Made by a program: the position numbers and the translations under genes. This document shows positions 40,073 to 49,480 of a stretch of DNA of 60,694 bases, piece by piece (within the stretch, counting starts at the first letter, position 1; every line of letters starts with the position of its first letter). Origin of the DNA: Herbaspirillum autotrophicum (GTDB lineage: Bacteria > Pseudomonadota > Gammaproteobacteria > Burkholderiales > Burkholderiaceae_D); the NCBI RefSeq assembly GCF_001189915.1, contig NZ_LFLS01000038.1, forward strand, positions 1 through 60,694. Reading direction: 5' to 3'. The notes under the pieces are model-generated. The model searched no databases and was not told the DNA's origin. It saw only the letters and a list, made by a program, of their open reading frames with translations.

Positions 40073-41146
40073 TCAGGCGTGCGCAAATGCTTCGGCCACG
40101 GTTTGAATCTTGCCGGTGTCGGTGCCGTCGTAACCCGGCAAATCATTGATTGCTTCGCGGCAAGCGGGGGATTGCAGAATATCGATCACGCCATGCACCA
40201 GCGGATCGCTGAGCGCGGTGGCCGGCATCGCGAAGAAATAGCGCTCGCGCACCAGCGGAATGAAATCGAGACCGAAATGATGGGCCGCGGTCTTGACCCC
40301 GAAGCCGACGTCGGCCATGCCGCTGGCGATGAAGGCGGCGACTGCGGAATGGGTGAATTCGTTGCTGCCGAAGCCGGTAATCTGTTTGTGCGAAATCCGG
40401 GCGTCGGCCAGCATCAGTTCAAACAACATGCGGGTGCCGGAACCGGCTTCGCGATTGACGAAGCGCAGATCGGTGCGGGTCAGGTCGGACAGGCCCTTGA
40501 TGTTTTTCGGATTGCCGGTGGCGACAAACAGTCCCAGGTCGCGGATCGCCAGATGCAGTAAAAAGTCGTGCCGCTTTTCCAGCCATTTGGTATAGGTCAG
40601 CATGGCCGGTTTCTGGAATTTGCCGAGCGGCACGTGAAAGCCGGCCAGATCGCATTCCTGTCTGACCATGGCGGCCAGCGCATCGGTGCTGTGGCGGTAG
40701 CGTACTTCAATCGGTATGCCGGCGCGTTCCAGCAACTTCAATACCGCATTCACGGCAAAGCCGTGACTGGCATTCATGCGCACCGCCTGCAATTTTCCTT
40801 CTACCGTTTTTCCGAGCTCGATTTCCAGTTCCGAGGCCAGGCTGTCGAGCGTGGGCGACAGCCGCGCATTGACCAGACGATCGGCCCATAACAATTTATT
40901 GGCAAATACCGTGAGGGTGGTGCCGCGCCCGCGATCACTGTCGATCAAGGCATGGCCGAAGTTGGTTTCCGAGGTGCGCAACAAGCCCCAGGCATGCCGA
41001 TAGGAGTGCTTCAGTTGTTGCGCCGCTTGCGCAATCGAGCCGGTTTGCTGAATCGCCGTCAAGAGCGACAGCAGTTCTGCCGTGTCGAACGGGATGGCGC
41101 CGTTATGCGCGATTTCCCAGTGCGGTTTGATCTGGACCTTATACAT
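40073..41146 (-). CDS. ModE-HTH / periplasmic-binding-like regulator (FdsR-like)
   Basis: A 357-residue one-component regulator. Residues 1-115 form a ModE-type winged helix (FDTAELLSLLTAIQQTGSIA-QAAQQLKHSYRHAWGLLR, GRGTTLTVFANKLLW). Residues 130-357 are a type-2 binding-protein domain (VRMNASHGFAVNAVLKLLER, VNREAGSGTRMLFELML). ATG 41146 was used; the longer frame runs through the promoter region. It is divergent from the formate transporter and dehydrogenase genes, the arrangement of FdsR in Cupriavidus. It probably senses formate or a related oxyanion; the ligand is inferred. Confidence 0.85.
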   Translation of the reverse strand: MYKVQIKPHWEIAHNGAIPFDTAELLSLLTAIQQTGSIAQAAQQLKHSYRHAWGLLRTSETNFGHALIDSDRGRGTTLTVFANKLLWADRLVNARLSPTLDSLASELEIELGKTVEGKLQAVRMNASHGFAVNAVLKLLERAGIPIEVRYRHSTDALAAMVRQECDLAGFHVPLGKFQKPAMLTYTKWLEKRHDFLLHLAIRDLGLFVATGNPKNIKGLSDLTRTDLRFVNREAGSGTRMLFELMLADARISHKQITGFGSNEFTHSAVAAFIASGMADVGFGVKTAAHHFGLDFIPLVRERYFFAMPATALSDPLVHGVIDILQSPACREAINDLPGYDGTDTGKIQTVAEAFAHA

Positions 41147-41328
41147 GAGCGTTTTTTTACGATCTCTTATATGTAAAAAGAAGCATATTGAAGCTGGAAG
41201 AGTTCGATGATACCTTGCGCTGAGCAGGCGAACTATATAAAAAATAATATGCAAACTTATGCATGAAGTTCTGGGTTGTTGTCTCTTCTGCATATAATTG
41301 CCAATTCGCAACAACTAGAGGAGGACAA
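41147..41328. promoter_or_regulatory. divergent control region of fdsR-like and OFA transporter genes
   Basis: An AT-rich stretch. ATATG-N10-CATAT (41171-41190 region) and ATGCA-aactta-TGCAT (41249-41264) are inverted repeats that could bind the ModE-HTH regulator. TATAAT at 41293-41298 is a good -10 for the transporter gene; the -35 is poor. GAGGAGG precedes the transporter ATG. Confidence 0.45.
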
Positions 41329-42972
41329 ATGGCTTTCGATTTCCTGGAAAAAGAACACACCATTGCTAAACCCGGTTTCAATCGCTGGCTGGTTCCGCCG
41401 GCAGCACTCGCAATTCATCTCTGTATCGGTATGGCTTACGGTTTCTCGGTATTCTGGCTGCCGCTGTCGCGCGCACTGGGTATCAAGGAGTCGATTGCCT
41501 GTGCGCCTGATGCCGGTTTCATGGCGCAGGTCATGTCTACCAGTTGTGACTGGAAAATTTCCATGTTGGGCTGGATGTACACCATGTTCTTCGTTTTGCT
41601 CGGCATTTCTGCGGCCATCTGGGGCGGCTGGCTGGAACGTGCCGGGCCACGCAAGGCTGGCGTAGTAGCAGCATTTTGCTGGTGCGGCGGCTTGCTGATC
41701 TCGGCCTTTGGCGTCTATTCGCACCAGATCTGGCTGATGTGGCTGGGATCCGGGGTGATCGGCGGCATCGGACTCGGTCTCGGTTATATCTCGCCGGTGT
41801 CGACGCTCATCAAATGGTTTCCTGACCGCCGTGGCATGGCCACCGGCATGGCGATCATGGGCTTCGGCGGCGGCGCGCTGGTCGGCAGTCCGCTGGCCGA
41901 CAAGCTGATGAAGCATTTCGCCACGCCGACCTCGGTCGGTGTCTGGGAAACCTTCGTGGTAATGGCGATCATCTATTTCGTCTTCATGATGGCCGGTGCC
42001 TTTGGTTACCGGGTACCGCCAAGCGGCTGGAAACCGACCGGCTGGACGCCGCCGGCGGCCAACAACAACACCATGATCACGCAGCATCACGTGCACGTCA
42101 GCAAGGTCTGGGGCATTCCGCAGTTCTGGCTGATATGGCTGGTGCTGTGCCTGAATGTGTCGGCCGGGATCGGCGTGATCGGGATTGCTTCGCCCATGTT
42201 GCAGGAAGTGTTTGGCGGGCATCTGCTCGGGGTCGACGTCAAGTTCGGTGATCTGTCGATGGAGCAAAAGGCGGGGATTGCCGCGATTGCTGCCGGCTTT
42301 ACCGGGCTGATCAGTCTGTTCAATATTGGCGGCCGTTTCGTCTGGGCCTCCTGTTCCGACTTTTTCGGCCGCAAGATGACTTACTGCATCTTCTTCGTGC
42401 TCGGCTTCATCTTGTACGTCAGCCTGCCATGGTCGGCCAAGTCGGGCAGCATCGCCTTGTTCGTCGGCGCCGTCTGTCTGATCCTGTCGATGTACGGTGG
42501 CGGTTTTGCCACGGTGCCGGCCTATCTGGCCGACCTGTTCGGGACCCAGATGGTGGGGGCGATTCACGGTCGTCTGCTCACCGCATGGGCCACCGCCGGT
42601 ATTCTCGGCCCGGTGGTGGTGAATTACATGCGTGAATACCAACTGTCGCTCGGCATGCCGCGGGAGTCGGTCTACAACACCACCATGTACATTCTGGCCG
42701 GCATGCTGGTACTGGGCCTGATCTGTAATTTGCTGGTGCGGCCGGTAGCGCAAAAGCACTTCATGACGGCAGAAGAGTTGGCGCATGAAAAGAAACTGGC
42801 GCATGAAAAATCGTCTTCAGACAATACCGCCAGCCTGTCGGCAGCGGAACTGGAACGAGTAGGTCATGGCGGCAATCCAATCGTTATTGGTGCCGCATGG
42901 CTGGCGGTTGGCATTCCGCTGGTCTGGGGCGTGGCGTTGACCTTGCAAAAGGCAGTGGTGCTGTTCAAATAA
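41329..42972 (+). CDS. OFA-family MFS transporter (oxalate/formate antiporter type)
   Basis: A 547-residue major-facilitator protein with about twelve helices and a cytoplasmic loop after helix 6. It opens FNRWLVPPAALAIHLCIGMA-YGFSVFWLPL, has GLGLGYISPVSTLIKWFPDRRGMATGMA-type OFA sequence near 160-185, and FNIGGRFVWASCSDFFGRK in the second half. The OFA group includes OxlT and many formate or monocarboxylate carriers. It lies between the FdsR-like gene and the formate dehydrogenase operon, so formate (or oxalate/formate exchange) is the likely cargo. An extra C-terminal stretch (HEKKLAHEKSSSDN) separates the last helix. Confidence 0.88.
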   Translation: MAFDFLEKEHTIAKPGFNRWLVPPAALAIHLCIGMAYGFSVFWLPLSRALGIKESIACAPDAGFMAQVMSTSCDWKISMLGWMYTMFFVLLGISAAIWGGWLERAGPRKAGVVAAFCWCGGLLISAFGVYSHQIWLMWLGSGVIGGIGLGLGYISPVSTLIKWFPDRRGMATGMAIMGFGGGALVGSPLADKLMKHFATPTSVGVWETFVVMAIIYFVFMMAGAFGYRVPPSGWKPTGWTPPAANNNTMITQHHVHVSKVWGIPQFWLIWLVLCLNVSAGIGVIGIASPMLQEVFGGHLLGVDVKFGDLSMEQKAGIAAIAAGFTGLISLFNIGGRFVWASCSDFFGRKMTYCIFFVLGFILYVSLPWSAKSGSIALFVGAVCLILSMYGGGFATVPAYLADLFGTQMVGAIHGRLLTAWATAGILGPVVVNYMREYQLSLGMPRESVYNTTMYILAGMLVLGLICNLLVRPVAQKHFMTAEELAHEKKLAHEKSSSDNTASLSAAELERVGHGGNPIVIGAAWLAVGIPLVWGVALTLQKAVVLFK

Positions 42973-43303
42973 GTCGGACGGCGGCCTCTGCGCTGCAGGG
43001 GCCGCCGGCAAATGGCTGTAAATGTTGCAATCATTGATTGCTGATGTGTTCCGTACCAACCCGAAAGGCAGGGCGAACATGAATTCCTCTTTCTCCGTTT
43101 CACTGGCAAAGGCGGGCGCAGGCTACGGCAGCCGTGCCTGCTGTCGCCGCGCTTCTTGTCATTCTTTACCCCGATCATTGGATGGGCGGCCAATTGGCTG
43201 CCGGTGTTGTTGCGCGTAATCACGCGTCATTTTTTGTTGTGCCGGGATGAATATAAAAACGATCAACCGGCGTTATCAGGCAGTACAGGCAGGAGACAAA
43301 ATC
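42973..43303 (+). other. intergenic region with hairpin before fdsG
   Basis: No gene is convincing in these 331 bases. At 42980-43006 GGCGGCC-t-CTGC and GCAG-g-GGCCGCC form a 12-bp stem with a GCT loop, right after the transporter stop; without a T run it may reduce rather than end read-through. GCGT-aatc-ACGC at 43216-43227 is a small palindrome. CAGGAGAC precedes the fdsG ATG. Confidence 0.4.
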
Positions 43304-43807
43304 ATGAGCAGGCAGCAAACAGAGAGCGCCGTCGTCAGCAGCGCCGATACCCTGGGCCGGGTTAACGCCATCATTGCCGAACGGGCGCAAATGCCGGGGC
43401 CGATGTTGCCGATCTTGCACGGCATTCAGGATGCGCTCGGCTTCATTCCCGGCGACGTGGTGCCGGTCATCGCGCAGGCGCTGAACGTGTCGCGGGCCGA
43501 AGTGCATGGCGTGATTTCTTTCTATCACTATTTCCGGCAGCAACCGGCAGCGCCGCATGTGCTGCAGATTTGCCGTGCCGAAGCCTGCCAGGCGCAAGGC
43601 TCGGAAGCATTGGCAGCCAAGGCCGAAGCGCTGCTCGGTTGTGTCTTTGACGGCACCAGCGCCGATGGTCAATTTACGCTGGAACCGGTGTATTGCCTCG
43701 GTCTGTGCGCCTGTGGTCCGAATCTGGTGCTGGATGGCGATCTGCATGCGCGGGTCAGCGACGCTAAACTGGAACGCCTGTTGCAAACCAAGCGAGGTGT
43801 GTCATGA
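43304..43807 (+). CDS. fdsG: NAD-dependent formate dehydrogenase gamma subunit
   Basis: A 167-residue NuoE-like protein carrying a [2Fe-2S] cluster through the four Cys in CRAEACQ and CLGLCACGP. With FdsB and FdsA it forms the soluble Mo formate dehydrogenase that oxidises formate to CO2 and reduces NAD. ATG 43304 follows CAGGAGAC; a longer frame has no ribosome site. Its end overlaps fdsB by 4 bases. Confidence 0.92.
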   Translation: MSRQQTESAVVSSADTLGRVNAIIAERAQMPGPMLPILHGIQDALGFIPGDVVPVIAQALNVSRAEVHGVISFYHYFRQQPAAPHVLQICRAEACQAQGSEALAAKAEALLGCVFDGTSADGQFTLEPVYCLGLCACGPNLVLDGDLHARVSDAKLERLLQTKRGVS

Positions 43808-45369
43808 GCGCCGTGATGCCGGTGACGGTTTACGTTCCGCGCGATTCGGCGGCGCTGGCGCTAGGCGCGGATGAAGTTGCCGCCGCGATTGCCTCGGAAG
43901 CTGCGCAGCGCGGTATCGCCATCCGACTGGTACGCAATGGTTCGCGCGGCATGTTCTGGCTGGAGCCGATGGTCGAAGTGGCGACCGCGCAGGGACGGAT
44001 GGCTTACGGCCCGGTTGCGGCCGAGGATGTCTCGGGCCTGTTCGATGCCGGTTTTCTGAGCGGTGCGGCGCATCCGCTGACGCATGGCCTGACCGACGAA
44101 ATTCCCTATCTGAAGCAACAGGAGCGCCTGACCTTTGCCCGCGTCGGCATTACCGATCCGGTCTCGCTCGACGATTATCTGGCGCATGAAGGCTATGTCG
44201 GACTCAAGCATGCCTTGCGCATGAGTGCTGCCGCCATCGTCCAGGAAGTGCTCGATTCCGGTTTGCGCGGACGCGGCGGTGCGGCGTTTCCCACCGGCAT
44301 CAAATGGAAGACCGTAGCCGATGCCAAAGGCGACCGCAAATATATCGTCTGCAATGCCGACGAGGGTGACTCGGGGACTTTTTCCGACCGCATGGTAATG
44401 GAGGATGATCCCTTTGTGTTGATCGAAGGCATGACCATTGCCGCGATTGCGGTGGGCGCGACGCAGGGCTACATCTATGTGCGTTCCGAATACCCGCACG
44501 CGATTGCCGCGCTGGAGCAGGCAATTGCCGTGGCCAATGACAACGCGTATCTGGGCAGCAATATTCTCGGTTCCGGCAAGCGCTTCCAGCTGGAAGTGCG
44601 CAAGGGCGCCGGCGCTTATATCTGCGGTGAAGAAACCGCTTTGCTGGAAAGTCTGGAAGGCAAGCGCGGGGTGGTGCGCGCCAAGCCGCCGCTGCCGGCG
44701 TTGCAGGGTCTGTTCGGCAAACCGACCGTCATCAACAATGTGATTTCATTGGCCAGCGTACCGATTGTGCTGGCGCGCGGGGCCATGTTTTACAAGAACT
44801 TCGGCGTCGGCCGTTCGCACGGCACCTTGCCGTTTCAACTGGCCGGCAATGTGCGTCATGGCGGCCTGGTGGAAAAGGCGTTCGGTCTGAGCCTGCGTGA
44901 ACTGCTGTTTGATTTCGGTGGCGGCAGCGCCAGCGGCCGGCCGATTCGTGCGGTGCAGATCGGCGGTCCGCTCGGTGCTTATGTGCCGGCTTCGCAATTC
45001 GATACCTTGCTCGATTACGAAGCGTTTGCCGCGATCGGGGCCATGGTCGGTCACGGCGGCATGGTGGTGTTCGATGACAGCGTCGATATGGCAAAGCAGG
45101 CGCGTTACGCGATGCAGTTCTGCGCGATTGAATCGTGCGGCAAATGCACGCCATGCCGGATCGGTTCGACGCGCGGCGTGGAAGTCATCGACAAGATCAT
45201 CGCCAATGACAACCGGCCGCGCCAGATCCATCTGCTGCGCGATCTGTGCGACACCATGGTCAACGGCTCGCTGTGTGCGATGGGCAGCATGACGCCATAT
45301 CCGGTGTTGTCGGCCCTGAATCATTTTCCCGAAGATTTCGGTTCCAACCCAGAGGAACGGGCGGCCTGA
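43804..45369 (+). CDS. fdsB: NAD-dependent formate dehydrogenase beta subunit
   Basis: A 521-residue NuoF-like flavoprotein that passes electrons from the Fe-S chain to FMN and NAD. It has GLRGRGGAAFPTGIKW (about 153-168) for NADH/FMN binding, YICGEETALLESLEGKRG, and the [4Fe-4S] motif ESCGKCTPCRIG near 443-454 with a fourth Cys in MVNGSLCAMG. The first ~110 residues are a thioredoxin-like extension as in FdsB of Cupriavidus. It overlaps fdsG and is followed by fdsA after 28 bases. Confidence 0.95.
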   Translation: MSAVMPVTVYVPRDSAALALGADEVAAAIASEAAQRGIAIRLVRNGSRGMFWLEPMVEVATAQGRMAYGPVAAEDVSGLFDAGFLSGAAHPLTHGLTDEIPYLKQQERLTFARVGITDPVSLDDYLAHEGYVGLKHALRMSAAAIVQEVLDSGLRGRGGAAFPTGIKWKTVADAKGDRKYIVCNADEGDSGTFSDRMVMEDDPFVLIEGMTIAAIAVGATQGYIYVRSEYPHAIAALEQAIAVANDNAYLGSNILGSGKRFQLEVRKGAGAYICGEETALLESLEGKRGVVRAKPPLPALQGLFGKPTVINNVISLASVPIVLARGAMFYKNFGVGRSHGTLPFQLAGNVRHGGLVEKAFGLSLRELLFDFGGGSASGRPIRAVQIGGPLGAYVPASQFDTLLDYEAFAAIGAMVGHGGMVVFDDSVDMAKQARYAMQFCAIESCGKCTPCRIGSTRGVEVIDKIIANDNRPRQIHLLRDLCDTMVNGSLCAMGSMTPYPVLSALNHFPEDFGSNPEERAA

Positions 45370-45397
45370 GCCGCTCACCTTGTTGAGGAGTGCAGAC

Positions 45398-48271
45398 ATG
45401 AATCAACTCAATGAAACAGATTTCGGTACCCCGGCCCGTGTCTCAGAGCAGCGCGTGACGTTGGAAATCGATGGCGTCAGCGTGGAAGTTGTGGCCGGTA
45501 CATCGGTCATGCGCGCCGCCGTCGAAGCCGGTATCAATGTGCCCAAGCTGTGCGCTACCGACAGTCTGGAACCGTTTGGCTCCTGTCGCTTGTGTCTGGT
45601 GGAAATCGAAGGTGCCGACGGCCGCCGCATGAAAGGGTACCCGGCCTCGTGCACCACACCATGCGAAGCCGGTATGAAGGTCAGCACGCAGACGCCGAAG
45701 CTGGCCGATATCCGGCGCGGCGTGATGGAGCTGTACATCTCCGACCATCCGCTTGATTGCCTGACCTGTCCCACCAACGGCAATTGCGAATTGCAGGACA
45801 TGGCCGGTGCGGTCGGTCTGCGCGAGGTGCGCTACGGATACGATGGCGAAAACCATCTGCAGTTGAAAAAGGATGAATCCAATCCGTACTTCACGTATGA
45901 CCCTTCCAAGTGCATTGTCTGCAATCGTTGTGTGCGTGCCTGTGAAGAAACCCAGGGTACTTTTGCGCTGACCATCAATGGTCGCGGCTTTGAATCGCGC
46001 GTGTCGGCCGGGCAGATGGACAGTTTCATGGAGTCGGAATGCGTGTCTTGCGGCGCTTGCGTGCAGGCTTGCCCGACCGCCACGCTGACCGAAAAGACCG
46101 TGATCATGATGGGTCAGGCCGAGCATAGCACCGTCACTACCTGCGCCTATTGCGGCGTCGGTTGCGCCTTCAAGGCCGAGATGAAGGGCAATGAAGTGGT
46201 GCGCATGGTGCCCTACAAGGATGGCCAGGCCAATCACGGTCACTCATGCGTCAAGGGGCGCTTTGCCTGGGGTTATGCGACCCACAAGGATCGCATCCTG
46301 AAGCCGATGATTCGCAGCAATATCAATGACCCCTGGCAAGAAGTGTCGTGGGAGCAAGCGTTGTCGCATGCGGCCAGCGAATTCCGCCGGATTCAGGCCA
46401 GGCATGGCAAGGATTCGATTGGCGGCATTACTTCATCGCGCTGCACCAACGAAGAAACCTATCTGGTGCAGAAGCTGGTGCGCGCCGCCTTCGGCAACAA
46501 CAACGTCGATACCTGCGCCCGCGTTTGTCACTCGCCGACCGGCTATGGCCTGAAAGCGACATTGGGAGAATCGGCCGGGACCCAGACGTTTGATTCGGTC
46601 ATGAAATCGGATGTGATCATGATCATCGGCGCCAATCCGGCGTCGGCGCATCCGGTATTTGCATCGCAAATGAAGCGCCGTCTGCGCCAGGGCGCCAAGC
46701 TGATCGTGATCGATCCGCGCACCACTGAGATGGTGAAGTCGCCGCATATTCAGGCCGACTTCCATCTGAAGCTGCGGCCAGGCACCAACGTCGCCGTGAT
46801 CACCGCACTGGCGCACGCGATTCTGCAAGAGGGTTTGCAGCAGGAAGAATATATTGCCGAACGCTGCGATATCAAATCCTATGAAGAGTGGAAACAGTTT
46901 GTCCTGCAGCCGGAGAATTCACCGGAAGCCATGGCTGAGATTACCGGTGTCGCTGCCGCAGATGTGCGCGGTGCGGCACGGCTGTTTGCTACCGGCGGCA
47001 ATGGCGCGATTTATTACGGACTCGGCGTGACCGAACATGCCCAGGGCTCGACCATGGTGATCGGCATTGCCAATCTGGCGATGGTCACCGGCAACGTCGG
47101 CCGCGAAGGCGTCGGCGTCAATCCGTTGCGCGGACAAAACAATGTGCAGGGTTCGTGCGATATGGGTTCATTCCCGCATGAATTGCCGGGCTATCGCCAC
47201 ATTTCCGATTCCACGGTGCGGTCAGAGTTCGAACATGCCTGGGGCGTGACGCTCAATCCGGAGCCGGGTTTGCGGATTCCCAACATGTTTGAAGCGGCGC
47301 TCGATGGCAGCTTCCTCGGACTGTACTGTGAAGGCGAAGATATCGTGCAGTCGGATCCGAATACCCAGCACGTCACCGCCGCGCTGGCAGCGATGGAATG
47401 CGTGGTAGTGCAGGATTTGTTCCTGAATGAAACTGCCAAGTACGCGCACGTTTTTCTGCCGGGTTCGTCGTTCCTCGAAAAGGATGGCACCTTCACCAAT
47501 GCCGAGCGGCGCATTTCGCGCGTGCGCAAGGTGATGCCGCCCAAGGCCGGCAAGTCGGACTGGGAAGTGACCGTGGCGCTGGCCGAAGCGCTCGGCTATC
47601 CGATGCCTTATACGCATCCGTCGCAGATCATGGATGAAATTGCGGCGCTGACACCGAGTTTTCATGGCGTCAGTTACCAGCGCCTGGAGCAACTGGGCAG
47701 TATTCAGTGGCCTTGCAACGATGCCGCGCCGACCGGTACGCCGATCATGCATATCGGCAGTTTCATTCGCGGCAAGGGACGATTCCTGAATACCCAGTAT
47801 TTCCCGACTGCGGAAAAGGTAACGCAGCGTTATCCGCTGATTCTCACCACCGGGCGTATCCTGTCACAATACAATGTCGGGGCGCAGACGCGACGTACCG
47901 AGAATTCGCAATGGCACAGCGAGGACTTGCTGGAAGTCCATCCTCATGATGCGGAAGATCGCGGCATCAGGGAAGGCGACTGGGTCGGCATCGAATCGCG
48001 CGCCGGGCAAACCGTATTGCGCGCCACGGTGACGGAGCGGGTGCAGCCGGGCGTGGTGTATACCACCTTCCATTTTCCGGAGTCGGGCGCCAATGTGATT
48101 ACCACCGATAATTCGGACTGGGCTACCAATTGTCCGGAATACAAGGTGACGGCGGTGCAGATCTTGCCGGTGACGCAGCCGTCTGAATGGCAAAAGAATT
48201 ATCAGCGCTTCCATGTGAAACAGATGGATTTGCTGAAAGGCGAACCGGCTGAACCGGCGGTGACCAAATGA
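45398..48271 (+). CDS. fdsA: NAD-dependent formate dehydrogenase alpha (catalytic) subunit
   Basis: A 957-residue molybdoenzyme subunit. The N-terminal part carries a [2Fe-2S] ferredoxin domain (Cys52, Cys63, Cys66), a His-Cys3 cluster (HPLDCLTCPTNGNC, 117-130), and two [4Fe-4S] clusters (CIVCNRCVRAC from 172; CVSCGACVQAC from 215). A further cluster (CAYCGVGC and Cys284) precedes the bis-MGD fold. The molybdenum ligand is Cys377 in ARVCHSPT with His378 next to it, so this is a cysteine-type and not selenocysteine enzyme. The C-terminal domain (VEIESRAG-type barrel) is complete. GAGGAG precedes the ATG. Confidence 0.96.
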   Translation: MNQLNETDFGTPARVSEQRVTLEIDGVSVEVVAGTSVMRAAVEAGINVPKLCATDSLEPFGSCRLCLVEIEGADGRRMKGYPASCTTPCEAGMKVSTQTPKLADIRRGVMELYISDHPLDCLTCPTNGNCELQDMAGAVGLREVRYGYDGENHLQLKKDESNPYFTYDPSKCIVCNRCVRACEETQGTFALTINGRGFESRVSAGQMDSFMESECVSCGACVQACPTATLTEKTVIMMGQAEHSTVTTCAYCGVGCAFKAEMKGNEVVRMVPYKDGQANHGHSCVKGRFAWGYATHKDRILKPMIRSNINDPWQEVSWEQALSHAASEFRRIQARHGKDSIGGITSSRCTNEETYLVQKLVRAAFGNNNVDTCARVCHSPTGYGLKATLGESAGTQTFDSVMKSDVIMIIGANPASAHPVFASQMKRRLRQGAKLIVIDPRTTEMVKSPHIQADFHLKLRPGTNVAVITALAHAILQEGLQQEEYIAERCDIKSYEEWKQFVLQPENSPEAMAEITGVAAADVRGAARLFATGGNGAIYYGLGVTEHAQGSTMVIGIANLAMVTGNVGREGVGVNPLRGQNNVQGSCDMGSFPHELPGYRHISDSTVRSEFEHAWGVTLNPEPGLRIPNMFEAALDGSFLGLYCEGEDIVQSDPNTQHVTAALAAMECVVVQDLFLNETAKYAHVFLPGSSFLEKDGTFTNAERRISRVRKVMPPKAGKSDWEVTVALAEALGYPMPYTHPSQIMDEIAALTPSFHGVSYQRLEQLGSIQWPCNDAAPTGTPIMHIGSFIRGKGRFLNTQYFPTAEKVTQRYPLILTTGRILSQYNVGAQTRRTENSQWHSEDLLEVHPHDAEDRGIREGDWVGIESRAGQTVLRATVTERVQPGVVYTTFHFPESGANVITTDNSDWATNCPEYKVTAVQILPVTQPSEWQKNYQRFHVKQMDLLKGEPAEPAVTK

Positions 48272-48281
48272 GCTGCCAACG

Positions 48282-48317
48282 AGCAGAAAGTGAAGCAGAA
48301 AGTGAAGCAGAAAGTGA
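48282..48317 (+). repeat. three tandem 12-bp repeats between fdsA and fdsC
   Basis: The unit AGCAGAAAGTGA is repeated three times without change (48282-48293, 48294-48305, 48306-48317) and a decayed fourth copy follows. It begins 10 bases after the fdsA stop. It is purine-rich on the plus strand, so it is unstructured in the mRNA. Confidence 0.85.
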
Positions 48318-48366
48318 AACGGAAAAATGAAGCGTAAAACAGCAGCCTGTGGATATCGGGGGCAGC

Positions 48367-49227
48367 ATGCGTGACGCAGCTTCGTCGCCGACGCTGAGCG
48401 CGCTTGAAACAGAGCCGCCGGGTGACGATGCGCATCCGGTGGTGGCCAGCGTTGCAGTGGAAAAATGGCGCGACGGCAAAGGCGAAGTACTGACCGATGT
48501 GGTGGCCGAAGAAGTACCAGTGGCCCTCGAATATAACGGTATTTCGCACGCCGTCATGATGGCGACGCCGGCTGATCTGGAAGACTTTGCACTGGGATTT
48601 TCGCTGACCGAGGGCATCATCGCCAGCGCCGGTGAGTTGTATGAATGTGAAGTAGTGATGGCGGCTGAAGGCATGCAGGTGCAGATGCGCATTGCTACCG
48701 AACGGTTTGCCGCGCTCAAGGAAAAGCGGCGCAATCTGACCGGGCGTACCGGCTGTGGTTTGTGCGGCGCTGAAACGCTGGCGCAGGCGGTGCGGCATCC
48801 GGCGGCAGTGCAAGCCGACAGCGCCGTGTTTTCCGCCGATGCCATGCATGCGGCGCTGGAACAAATGCAGCAGCAACAGCTATTGCAGCAACAGACCGGC
48901 GCCACGCATGCAGCAGCGTGGCTGGATCGCAGCGGCAAGATTGCATTGGTCAGGGAAGATGTCGGTCGCCACAATGCACTCGATAAGCTGATCGGTGTGC
49001 TGGCGCGACAAGGACAGGATTTTTCGACGGGTGCGGTAATCATTACCAGCCGCGCCAGTTATGAAATGGTACAAAAGGCGGCCACGGTCGGTATCGGTTT
49101 CGTCGCCGCGATTTCGGCGCCGACGGCACTGGCAATCCGATTGGCGCAGGAAACCGATGTCACGCTGATCGGCTTTGTGCGACGCCAGGGACACGTGGTG
49201 TATGCGGGTGCACACCGCCTGCGCTGA
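48367..49227 (+). CDS. fdsC: formate dehydrogenase accessory sulfurtransferase FdhD/FdsC
   Basis: A 286-residue FdhD-family protein that binds bis-MGD and passes sulfur from a cysteine desulfurase to the cofactor before insertion into FdsA. It has the CxxC in GRTGCGLCG (about 133-141), the EDVGRHNALDKLIG motif and ITSRASYEMVQKA. ATG 48367 with GGGGG close upstream was chosen; a GTG at 48349 is possible. A Gln-rich patch (EQMQQQQLLQQQ) after the CxxC is unusual but lies in a loop region. Confidence 0.9.
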   Translation: MRDAASSPTLSALETEPPGDDAHPVVASVAVEKWRDGKGEVLTDVVAEEVPVALEYNGISHAVMMATPADLEDFALGFSLTEGIIASAGELYECEVVMAAEGMQVQMRIATERFAALKEKRRNLTGRTGCGLCGAETLAQAVRHPAAVQADSAVFSADAMHAALEQMQQQQLLQQQTGATHAAAWLDRSGKIALVREDVGRHNALDKLIGVLARQGQDFSTGAVIITSRASYEMVQKAATVGIGFVAAISAPTALAIRLAQETDVTLIGFVRRQGHVVYAGAHRLR

Positions 49228-49255
49228 TCACTTCATACAGAACCAGGAGTACAGC

Positions 49256-49480
49256 ATGCATATCGATAATCTGATCAAGATGGCCAACCAGATCGGCAGT
49301 TTTTTTTCCACCATGCCCGACCATGAACAGGCGGTAACCGATCTGGCATCACATCTGAAGCGGTTCTGGGACCCGCGCATGCGCAAGGCCTTGCTGGCCT
49401 ATGTGGAGCAGGAGGGCGGGACGGAACTCAATCCGCTCGTGCTGGAAGCGGTGAAGTTGCATACCGCGACGCTGGCCTGA
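49256..49480 (+). CDS. fdsD: formate dehydrogenase delta subunit
   Basis: A 74-residue FdsD-family protein: MHIDNLIKMANQIGSFFSTM, then DLASHLKRFWDPRMRKALLA and a short tail. CAGGAG precedes the ATG. FdsD is needed for an active enzyme together with FdsC and is seen at the end of the operon in Betaproteobacteria and Rhodobacter. Confidence 0.9.
   Translation: MHIDNLIKMANQIGSFFSTMPDHEQAVTDLASHLKRFWDPRMRKALLAYVEQEGGTELNPLVLEAVKLHTATLA

Noticed and set aside
41257..42804. Minus-strand frame of 515 codons opposite the OFA transporter
   Set aside because: Product is His/Arg/Gln-rich without membrane segments or motifs; the plus strand encodes a clear MFS protein with a strong ribosome site.
43022..43219. 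Short plus frame between the OFA transporter and fdsG
   Set aside because: Cys/Arg-rich product, no recognisable domain and no good ribosome site; treated as intergenic.
48123..49043. Minus-strand frame of 306 codons opposite fdsC
   Set aside because: Ser/Cys-rich shadow that even reads the 12-bp tandem repeats as SLSA; fdsC on the other strand has the FdhD motifs.
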